A stretch of 64,000 nt of DNA from an uncultured Roseateles sp. (lineage in GTDB: Bacteria > Pseudomonadota > Gammaproteobacteria > Burkholderiales > Burkholderiaceae_C), in assembly GCF_913777145.1 (NCBI RefSeq), contig NZ_CAJYPS010000032.1, forward strand, positions 1 through 64,000, read 5' to 3'. The position numbers were made by a program, and so were the translations under genes. This document shows positions 31,092 to 37,861 of the stretch, in pieces (positions within the stretch are counted from its first letter, which is position 1; each line of letters starts with the position of its first letter). The notes below the pieces were generated by a model. It saw nothing but the letters and a program-made list of their open reading frames with translations. It was not told the DNA's origin and ran no database searches.

Positions 31092-32522
31092 ATGACCCGA
31101 GCCACCAAGATCGTCGCCACCCTGGGCCCTGCCTCCAACACGCCGGAGGTGCTGGAAAAGATGATCCGGGCCGGCGTCGACGTGGTGCGCCTGAACTTCT
31201 CGCACGGTAAGGCGCAGGACCATATCGATCGCGCGAACATGGTGCGAGCGGCGGCGGAGAAGGTCGGCAAGTCGGTGGCCATCATGGCCGACCTGCAGGG
31301 CCCCAAGATCCGCGTCGGCAAGTTCGAGGGCGGCAAGGTCGAGCTGGTGCCGGGCGCCCATTTCGTGCTGGATGCCGACCGCACCGAACTGGGCACGGCC
31401 GAGGTCGCGGGCCTGGACTACAAGGAGCTGCCGCGCGACGTGAAGCCGGGCGACACGCTGCTGCTGAATGACGGTCTGCTGGTGCTGACCGTGGACGCGG
31501 TGCGCGGCGCCCAGGTCCACACCACGGTCAAGCTGGGCGGCGAGCTGTCCAACAACAAGGGCATCAACAAGCAGGGCGGCGGCCTGACCGCGCCCGCGCT
31601 GACCGCCAAGGACATGGACGACATCAAGACCGCGATGTCCTTCCAGTGCGAATACCTGGCGGTGAGCTTCCCCAAGAACGCCACCGACATGGAGATGGCC
31701 CGCCAGCTGGCCAATGTGGCCGGCGAGCCCTGGCGCCACAAGCCGGCCATGATCGCCAAGATCGAGCGCTACGAGGCCATCCCCCACCTGGAAGCCATCC
31801 TCAAGGCCAGCGACGGCATCATGGTGGCGCGCGGCGATCTCGCCGTGGAGGTGGGCAATGCGGCCGTGCCGGCGCTGCAAAAGCGCATGATCAAGATGGC
31901 GCGCGAGCTGGACAAGGTGTCCATCACCGCCACGCAGATGATGGAGTCCATGATCGTGAACCCGGTGCCCACGCGCGCCGAGGTGTCCGACGTGGCCAAC
32001 GCGGTGCTGGACGGCACCGACGCGGTGATGCTGTCGGCCGAGACCGCGGCCGGCAAGTTCCCCGTCGAGACCATCGAGCAGATGGCCGCGATCGCGCTGG
32101 AGGCCGAGCGCGCCGAGTTCGTCACGCTGGACACCGACTTCGCCGGCCGCCAGTTCGGCCGCATCGACCAGTCCATCGCGATGGGCGCGCTGTTCACCGC
32201 GCACCACCTGGGCTGCAAGGCCATCCTGGCGCTGACCGAATCCGGCTCCACCGCGCTGTGGATGAGCCGTCACCGCATCAACGTGCCCATCTTCGGCCTG
32301 ACCACGCAGTCGGTCAGCCAGCGCAAGATGGCGCTGTACCGCAATGTCACGCCGCTGCTGATGGCCAAGTTCGACGACCGTGACGCGGCGCTGGCCGCCG
32401 CCGAGAAGATCCTGGTCGAACGCGGCGTGCTGATGCCGGGCGACACCTATGCGATCACCTGCGGCGAGCCCATGGGTTACCCGGGCGGCACCAACATGCT
32501 CAAGGTCTGCCGGGTCGCCTGA
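31092..32522 (+). CDS. pyk: pyruvate kinase
   Basis: Pyk makes pyruvate and ATP from PEP. The 476-residue product has the N-terminal TKIVATLGPASNTPEVLEKMI, substrate and metal motifs RLNFSHG and MADLQGPKIRVG, and the active-site helix AMIAKIERYEAIPHLEAI followed by MVARGDLAVEVG. TATQMMESM, SAETAAGKFP and the C-terminal allosteric domain are in place. It is separate from maeB (110-bp gap) and is followed by a double hairpin. Confidence 0.98.
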   Translation: MTRATKIVATLGPASNTPEVLEKMIRAGVDVVRLNFSHGKAQDHIDRANMVRAAAEKVGKSVAIMADLQGPKIRVGKFEGGKVELVPGAHFVLDADRTELGTAEVAGLDYKELPRDVKPGDTLLLNDGLLVLTVDAVRGAQVHTTVKLGGELSNNKGINKQGGGLTAPALTAKDMDDIKTAMSFQCEYLAVSFPKNATDMEMARQLANVAGEPWRHKPAMIAKIERYEAIPHLEAILKASDGIMVARGDLAVEVGNAAVPALQKRMIKMARELDKVSITATQMMESMIVNPVPTRAEVSDVANAVLDGTDAVMLSAETAAGKFPVETIEQMAAIALEAERAEFVTLDTDFAGRQFGRIDQSIAMGALFTAHHLGCKAILALTESGSTALWMSRHRINVPIFGLTTQSVSQRKMALYRNVTPLLMAKFDDRDAALAAAEKILVERGVLMPGDTYAITCGEPMGYPGGTNMLKVCRVA

Positions 32523-32549
32523 TCGGCCGCCGCCTGGTCGCCCCAGGCC

Positions 32550-32587
32550 GTGACTGAGATCGGTTCTCAGTCACCGCCGGCTGGCGG
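32550..32587 (+). terminator. tandem hairpins after pyk
   Basis: A perfect 10-bp stem (32550-32559 with 32565-32574) is followed at once by CCGCC-GGCT-GGCGG (32574-32587) and CTTGTTG. The second hairpin with its T-rich tail is a plausible weak intrinsic terminator for pyk. Confidence 0.6.
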
Positions 32588-32620
32588 CTTGTTGACACGT
32601 TGGGCTCAGCCAGCGGACAG

Positions 32621-33643
32621 ATGAAGGTCATGTGCCGCGGCCAAGATAGCCGCGTGTACAACGCCCATGCCCTGACCGAACTGCGCGCCGTGCCGGTGGC
32701 GGGCCGCGATCCGCTGGCCAGCCTGGACGTGGTGCTGCCCGCCTTCAACGAGGCCGCTAGCCTGCCCACGCTGCTGCCCCAGCTGGCGCGCACGCTGGCC
32801 ACGCTGACCCCGCGCGGGCAGATCATCCTGGTGGACGACGGCAGCAGCGACGACACCGCCGCCGTGGTGCAGGCCGCGCGCCGCGACGGCCTGCGGTTGC
32901 GCTATGTGCGCCTGTCGCGCAACTTCGGCAAGGAGGCCGCGCTGACCGCCGGTCTGGCGCTGGCCGACGCCGACCGCGTGCTGCTGATGGACGCCGATGG
33001 CCAGCACGCCACCACGCTGATCGAGCGCATGCATCAGGCCTGGCTGGCCGGTGCCGACATGGCGATCGCGGTGCGCGAGCGGCGCGACGACGAGACCTGG
33101 CTCAAGCGCCTGGGCACGCGGCTGTTCTACGACGCGATCAACGGCTTCTCGGGCCTGCGCATCCCGCCGGACGCGGGCGACTTCCGGCTGCTGGACCGCC
33201 GCGTGGTGGCCGCGCTGAACGCGCTGCCGGAGCGCAACCGCTTCATGAAGGGCCTGTACGCCTGGGTGGGCTTTCGCACCGAGTTCATCCCCTACACGCC
33301 CGAGCAGCGCCGTGGTGGCCGCAGCAGCTTCTCGCTGCGCCGCCTGGTCAAGCTGGCCTTCACCGGCCTCACCGCGTTCAGCAACCTGCCGCTGCGGGTC
33401 TGGAGCGCGCTGGGCGGCGTCATCGCGCTGGCGGCGCTGGCCTATGGCGGCTGGCTGCTGGGCGAGCACCTGCTGTTCGGCAACCCGTTGCCCGGCTGGC
33501 CCACGCTGGCCGTGGGCCTGATGTTCTTCAGCGGCGTGCAGCTGCTGTCCATAGGCATCCTGGGCGAGTACGTGGGCCGCATCTTCGACGAGGTCAAGCA
33601 GCGGCCGGTCTACCTGATCGCCAGCGACACGGGGCAGGTGTGA
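32621..33643 (+). CDS. GT2 family polyprenyl-phosphate glycosyltransferase
   Basis: The 340-residue protein is a family 2 glycosyltransferase of the DPM1/ArnC/GtrB type that transfers a sugar from a nucleotide sugar to undecaprenyl phosphate. The catalytic core (about 25-250) has LDVVLPAFNEAASLP, ILVDDGSSDDT, LSRNFGKEAALTAGL and the metal motif DADGQH. Two C-terminal transmembrane helices (about 258-280 and 292-315) anchor it. The start is uncertain: ATG 32621 is used, GTG 32654 is an alternative. It overlaps the deacetylase gene by 4 bp. It may make the lipid-linked N-acetylhexosamine donor for lipid A decoration. Confidence 0.88.
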   Translation: MKVMCRGQDSRVYNAHALTELRAVPVAGRDPLASLDVVLPAFNEAASLPTLLPQLARTLATLTPRGQIILVDDGSSDDTAAVVQAARRDGLRLRYVRLSRNFGKEAALTAGLALADADRVLLMDADGQHATTLIERMHQAWLAGADMAIAVRERRDDETWLKRLGTRLFYDAINGFSGLRIPPDAGDFRLLDRRVVAALNALPERNRFMKGLYAWVGFRTEFIPYTPEQRRGGRSSFSLRRLVKLAFTGLTAFSNLPLRVWSALGGVIALAALAYGGWLLGEHLLFGNPLPGWPTLAVGLMFFSGVQLLSIGILGEYVGRIFDEVKQRPVYLIASDTGQV

Positions 33644-34431
33644 AGCGCGTGCGCCTTTGTGCCGACGACTACGGGCTGGGCCCGGCGGTGGACCGCGGCA
33701 TGCTGGTGCTGGCGCGCCAGGGCCGCGTCGGCGCGCTGAGCTGCCTGGTGACCACGCCGCGCTGGCCCGAGGCCGCACGGGCGCTGCGCGAGCTGCCGGC
33801 CGGTGTGGCACTGGGCCTGCACTTCAACCTCACGCAGGGTGAGCCGCTCAGCGAGGCGCTGCGCGATCACTGGCCGCGCCTGCCCGGCCTGGCCTCGCTG
33901 CTGACCCAGGCGGCACTGCGCCAGTTGCCGCGCGAGGCGCTGGTGGCCGAATGGCAGGCGCAGCTGGGCGCCTTCGTCGACGCCTGCGGCCGCTTGCCGC
34001 AGTTCCTCGACGGCCACCAGCATGTGCACGCGCTGCCCGGCGTGCGCGAGCTGGTGCTGGACGAGGCCCAGCGCCTGGACGTGCCGGTGCGCGACACCGG
34101 CCGCGTGCTGGGGCCGGGTCATGCGCTGAAGCGCCGCATCATCGAGCGCTGCGGCGGCCGTGGGCTGAGGCGTGCGCTGCAGGCGCGCGGCGTGGCCCAT
34201 GCGAGCGCACTGCTGGGCGTCTACGACTTCGACCCGCGCGCCGACTACCGCCGGCTGATGCGCGGCTGGCTGGCGGCGCTGCCGGATGGCGCGCTGCTGT
34301 TCTGCCATCCGGCGCTGGGCGGGCCCGATCGCGACGACCCCGTAGGCGTGGCGCGCCAGCGCGAGGCGGCCTACCTGGGCAGTGCCGCCTTTGCGGACGA
34401 CCTGGCCGAGTTCGGCGTCAGCCTGCGCTGA
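33640..34431 (+). CDS. YdjC/ChbG/HpnK family carbohydrate deacetylase (NaxD-like)
   Basis: The 263-residue product belongs to the YdjC family of metal-dependent sugar deacetylases. The metal site is visible as CADDYG (residues 7-12) and GHQHVHALPG (about 126-135). Family members remove N-acetyl groups from chito-oligosaccharides (ChbG), hopanoid glucosamine (HpnK) or undecaprenyl-linked GalNAc/GlcNAc (NaxD/LgmC). Its translational coupling to a polyprenyl GT2 and proximity to an ArnT-like transferase favour the NaxD role. The start is a GTG overlapping the GT2 stop. It ends 14 bp inside the tail of the convergent gtrA-like gene. Confidence 0.87.
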   Translation: MKRVRLCADDYGLGPAVDRGMLVLARQGRVGALSCLVTTPRWPEAARALRELPAGVALGLHFNLTQGEPLSEALRDHWPRLPGLASLLTQAALRQLPREALVAEWQAQLGAFVDACGRLPQFLDGHQHVHALPGVRELVLDEAQRLDVPVRDTGRVLGPGHALKRRIIERCGGRGLRRALQARGVAHASALLGVYDFDPRADYRRLMRGWLAALPDGALLFCHPALGGPDRDDPVGVARQREAAYLGSAAFADDLAEFGVSLR

Positions 34432-34789
34432 AGCTCCAGCGCCGGTTCAGCACAAAGCCCATCACCAGGCCGGCCAGCGTCGCCAGCGCCTGGGCCAGCA
34501 GGTAGTGCAGGCCGGCGACCACGCCCAGGCCCACCAGCGCCATGCCCAGCAGTGCGCTCAGCCCGGCGCTGACGTGGAAGCGCCACCAGGCCGCGGGCCA
34601 GGGGCCGCGGTGGTTGAAGGTGTAGCGGCGGTTGCCCCAGAACGCCAGCTGCGCGCCCAGCAGCGCGCCCGCGCCCGAGCCCAGCCAGGCCGGCCAGCCC
34701 AGGCGCTCCACGCCCAGGCTCAGCAACGCATAGTGGGCCGCGGTGGCCAGCGCGCCCACCAGCGCGTAACGCCACAGCCGCGGGCTCAT
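34418..34789 (-). CDS. GtrA family membrane protein
   Basis: The 123-residue protein has four predicted transmembrane helices and matches the GtrA family (MSPRLWRYALVGALATAAHYALL, FWGNRRYTFN, FVLNRRWSFS). GtrA proteins are thought to flip undecaprenyl-phosphate-linked sugars. It overlaps the ArnT-like gene upstream by 4 bp and the deacetylase gene tail-to-tail by 14 bp. Confidence 0.9.
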   Translation of the reverse strand: MSPRLWRYALVGALATAAHYALLSLGVERLGWPAWLGSGAGALLGAQLAFWGNRRYTFNHRGPWPAAWWRFHVSAGLSALLGMALVGLGVVAGLHYLLAQALATLAGLVMGFVLNRRWSFSAG

Positions 34790-36279
34790 GGTGTGGGGCA
34801 GCCGGCGGGCCGCGGCAGGCGCAGCAGCGCGCCGTGCCGGGCCTGCAGCACCGGCTCGGCCTGGGGTACGGCCGCCTGGCCGGCCGCGGCCGTGGGCGCG
34901 AGCAGCCACAGCGTGCCGGGTGCGCAGCGCTCGCGCGCGAGCCGCGCCGGCGTCCACAGCACGGCCGCGCCGTGGTCCGGCGCGAAGCGGGCCGCATCCA
35001 TCAGCTCGCGCTGCCAGTTGTCGCCGGCGCTCTGCTGCAGCGCCGGCCAGTCGCCCAGCACCGCGGGCGGCGTGTGCAGACCGGCCTGCCAGCGCAGGTC
35101 GAAGAAGGCGTCGTCGCTGAGCAGCACACGGTCGCCGGGCTGCAGCCGCGCGCGCAGCGCCGCGCCCAGGTCGGCGTGGTCATGGCCCTTCCATGCAAAG
35201 CCTGCCGCCACCGCCACGCTCAGCAGCGCTGCGCCCAGCTGCGCGCGGCGCGCACCGGGCCGACCGGCCCAGGCCGCGCGCAGCAGCAGCGTGAAGGGCA
35301 GCAGCGCCGGCAACACATAGCCCACCAGCTTGGAGCGCGGCAGCGAGAAGAACAGCACCACCACCAGCAGCCACCACAGGTCGAAGGCGGCGGCCGAGCC
35401 CGGCCCCTGGCCCCGGGCCTGGGCCCAGGCCTCGCGCAGCGCCGGCCACAGCCTCAGGCTGGCCGGCAGCGTGGCCAGCGGTAGCACCACCCAGAAGAAC
35501 CAGAAGGGCTGGACGTTGTTGAAGTGCGTCTGCGTGTAGCGGCGCACATGCTGCTCCATCACGAAGTAGTCGAAGAAGCCGGGGAAGCGCTGCTGCATTG
35601 CGACGAACCAGGGCAGGGCGATCAGCACGAACACCAGCAGGCCCAGCGGATGCAGCGCCCGGCCCAGGTCACGCCAGCGCCGCTGCGCGATCAGCCAGGG
35701 CCCCAGCACCAGCGCCGGCAGCACCAGGCCGATCAGCCCCTTGGACAGCACGCCCAGGCCCGCCGCGGCCCAGGCCAGCAGCAGCCAGCGCCGCCAGGCC
35801 ACGGTGTCGGGCGCCAGCGCGCGGCGCCCGGCCACGATGGCCAGCGAGATCCAGCCCGCCACCAGCAGGTCGTGGTTGGCGTACTGCGCCGACAGAAAGG
35901 CCAGCGGCAGCACCGCCAGCCAGCCCAGGCCCTCGGCCACCGCGGCCCGGCCGGCGCGCTGGCGCAGTTCCAGCCCCAGGGCCTGCAGCATCACCAGGCC
36001 GCCCAGCAACGGCGCGGCACGCAGAGCCAGCGGCACCGGGCCCAGCAGCGTGAGCGCGGCCGCATCCACCCAGTACATCAGCGGCGGCTTGTGGAAATAG
36101 GGCAGGCCGAACAGCGTGGGCGTCAGCCAGTGGCCGCTCTGCACCATCTCCAGTGCGACGCCGCCGTAGCGGCCCTCGTCCGGCAGGGCCAGCGGGCGGG
36201 CCCAGGCGGTGAGCAGCCAGGCCAGCATCAGCAGCAGCCAGGGCAGACGGGATTTCAGCAGGAGGGCGGCGCGGGTCAT
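34786..36279 (-). CDS. ArnT-like (GT39/GT83) lipid-linked sugar transferase
   Basis: The 497-residue integral membrane protein has about 12 hydrophobic segments in the first 390 residues and a soluble periplasmic C-terminal part. The first periplasmic loop contains PDEGRYGGVALEM, the DE-R motif of ArnT-type enzymes that bind the lipid-phosphate sugar, followed by GLPYFHKPPLMYW. ArnT relatives (LgmA/LgmB, FlmK) transfer amino sugars from undecaprenyl phosphate to lipid A. The start at 36279 removes an unrelated leader. It is the first gene of a two-gene unit with gtrA. Confidence 0.9.
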   Translation of the reverse strand: MTRAALLLKSRLPWLLLMLAWLLTAWARPLALPDEGRYGGVALEMVQSGHWLTPTLFGLPYFHKPPLMYWVDAAALTLLGPVPLALRAAPLLGGLVMLQALGLELRQRAGRAAVAEGLGWLAVLPLAFLSAQYANHDLLVAGWISLAIVAGRRALAPDTVAWRRWLLLAWAAAGLGVLSKGLIGLVLPALVLGPWLIAQRRWRDLGRALHPLGLLVFVLIALPWFVAMQQRFPGFFDYFVMEQHVRRYTQTHFNNVQPFWFFWVVLPLATLPASLRLWPALREAWAQARGQGPGSAAAFDLWWLLVVVLFFSLPRSKLVGYVLPALLPFTLLLRAAWAGRPGARRAQLGAALLSVAVAAGFAWKGHDHADLGAALRARLQPGDRVLLSDDAFFDLRWQAGLHTPPAVLGDWPALQQSAGDNWQRELMDAARFAPDHGAAVLWTPARLARERCAPGTLWLLAPTAAAGQAAVPQAEPVLQARHGALLRLPRPAGCPTP

Positions 36280-36291
36280 GGGCAGGGCCCA

Positions 36292-36339
36292 TGGTCGCGG
36301 GCCGTCTCGACAGGGCCATGACAGGGCCCCGTGCGACCA
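36292..36339. other. intergenic hairpin between the ArnT-like and MBL genes
   Basis: TGGTCGCGGGCC (36292-36303) can pair with GGCCC and GCGACCA (36325-36339) across a 21-base loop with a small bulge. It lies downstream of the minus-strand MBL gene and upstream of the ArnT-like start. No T tract is present, so a terminator role is only possible. Confidence 0.4.
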
Positions 36340-36406
36340 GCTTAGGGCGCCGCCCCGCGCCCGCATGACGCCAGGCTGTCGCGCAGCCTGCGCGCGGCTG
36401 GCGGCC

Positions 36407-37441
36407 TCAGCCGCGTGGCGGCAGGCGCCGGGTCTCGCCTATGGCCAGCGTGAAGAACTGCTCGGGCGCCAGGCCCAGCGCGGCGCGCTGCGCGGCCAGC
36501 TGGCGCGGCGGCTCGTCCAGCGGTTCGTCGGTCAGCTCGAAGCTGCCCCAGTGCACGCCCAGCGAGGCCTTGGCGCCCACGTCCGCATGGATCTTCAGCG
36601 CCTCTTCCACGTTCACATGCTGGTCGGCCATGAACCAGCGCGGCTCGTAGGCGCCTATGGGCAGCAGCGCGATGTCGAAGCCGCCCCCATGCCGGGCTTG
36701 CTGGCGCTCGGCAAAGCGGGCGCGGATGTCGCTGAAGTCGCGCGAATAGCCGGTGTCGCCGGCAAAGAACAGATGGCAGTCGGGCGCGAACACCGCAAAG
36801 CCGCCCCACAGCGTCTTGAGCCGGTCGGTGAGGCCGCGCGCCGACCAGTGCTGTGCCGGCACCAGCACCACCTCCAGTGGGCCGTGCGCGGTGTCCAGCT
36901 GGTGGCCCTGCCACCAGTCCAGCTCGACGACGCGCTCCAGCCCCTGGCGGCGGCACCAGGCCCGCAGGCCCAGCGGCACGACGAACAGCGGCCCGCCGCC
37001 GGGCTGGCGGGCGAGCGCGCGCACCGAGGCCAGGTCCAGGTGGTCGTAGTGGTTGTGCGAGACCAGTACCAGGTCTATGGGCGGCAGCTCGTGCAGCGCC
37101 AGCCCCGGTGGTTGGGCGCGCCGCGGGCCTATGAAGCCCAGCGGCGAGGCGCGCTCGGAGAAGATGGGGTCGGTCAGCAGCGACAGCCCGCCCAACTGCG
37201 CCAGCACCGTCGCATGGCCCACCCAGGTGACGGCCGGCTGCTGGGCGGCGCCGCGGTTGGCGTGCACGAAGCCCAGGTCGGGGGCGGTGGTGGGAATGGG
37301 CTCGCGCGGCGGGCGCGGCAGGCCCTGGCGGCCGGCCTGCCAGCGCCAGCGCAAGACCTGGCCCAGGGTCTTGGGCTCGAAGTCGCCGTAGTTGTTCTGG
37401 AAGCCGCCGTCGCGGTGGTGCGGAGGGCGCTTGCCGCTCAT
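36407..37441 (-). CDS. MBL-fold metal-dependent hydrolase (UlaG/NAPE-PLD-like)
   Basis: The 344-residue protein has the metallo-beta-lactamase motif H129-N-H131-Y-D133-H134, a preceding WVGHATVL strand and LLTDPIFS, and later ligands in FFAGDTGYS and LGVHWGSFELTDEP. The architecture is that of the UlaG/NAPE-PLD group, which includes phosphodiesterases and lactonases; bacterial members are mostly uncharacterised. No signal peptide is seen. Its ATG overlaps the stop of the truncated-haemoglobin gene by 4 bp, so the two are translationally coupled downstream of cphA1. Confidence 0.88.
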   Translation of the reverse strand: MSGKRPPHHRDGGFQNNYGDFEPKTLGQVLRWRWQAGRQGLPRPPREPIPTTAPDLGFVHANRGAAQQPAVTWVGHATVLAQLGGLSLLTDPIFSERASPLGFIGPRRAQPPGLALHELPPIDLVLVSHNHYDHLDLASVRALARQPGGGPLFVVPLGLRAWCRRQGLERVVELDWWQGHQLDTAHGPLEVVLVPAQHWSARGLTDRLKTLWGGFAVFAPDCHLFFAGDTGYSRDFSDIRARFAERQQARHGGGFDIALLPIGAYEPRWFMADQHVNVEEALKIHADVGAKASLGVHWGSFELTDEPLDEPPRQLAAQRAALGLAPEQFFTLAIGETRRLPPRG

Positions 37442-37857
37442 CGGGTGACGATGTCGCGGTAGAAGGGCGCGAGCCGGGCCAGCAGCTGGTTCTGCGTGGC
37501 GAAGGGCACGCCGGCGGCGTCCATCGCGTCCTGCAGGTTCTCGACCAGCGCGTTGAAGTGCTCGCGCTTGAGGCCCAGGTGGGCGTGCGAGTTGCGCATG
37601 GTCTCGCCGTCGTAGACGCAGGGGCCGCCGGCGGTCATGCACAGGTAGTCGCCCAGCACGCGCTTCAGGTAGGCCTGGTTGATGCCGTCGAAGAAGCGTG
37701 CGATGCGCGCATCGGCCAGCATGCGGTCGTAGAAGTCGTCGGTGAAGCGGGCGATGCGCTCGCGGCCGCCCAGCGCCTGGTAGAGGCTGTCGTCCGTCGG
37801 CTGGGCCAGCGCGGGGCCGGCCAGCGCCAGGGTCATGAGCAGGGCGGCCGCGCGCAT
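37438..37857 (-). CDS. exported group 1 truncated haemoglobin
   Basis: The 139-residue protein starts with a signal peptide (MRAAALLMTLALAGPALA) followed by a complete truncated-globin domain. Visible landmarks are SLYQALGG (helix A/B), B10 tyrosine in FYDRM (Y43), the CD1 Phe pair F55-F56, the proximal histidine H91 in RNSHAHLGL and EHF at 99-101. Two cysteines (C73, C80) flank the GG loop. Group 1 globins bind O2 and NO and can detoxify NO; an exported form suggests a periplasmic or membrane-side role. It is 4 bp after cphA1 and overlaps the MBL gene. Confidence 0.88.
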   Translation of the reverse strand: MRAAALLMTLALAGPALAQPTDDSLYQALGGRERIARFTDDFYDRMLADARIARFFDGINQAYLKRVLGDYLCMTAGGPCVYDGETMRNSHAHLGLKREHFNALVENLQDAMDAAGVPFATQNQLLARLAPFYRDIVTR

Positions 37858-37861
37858 GGCC

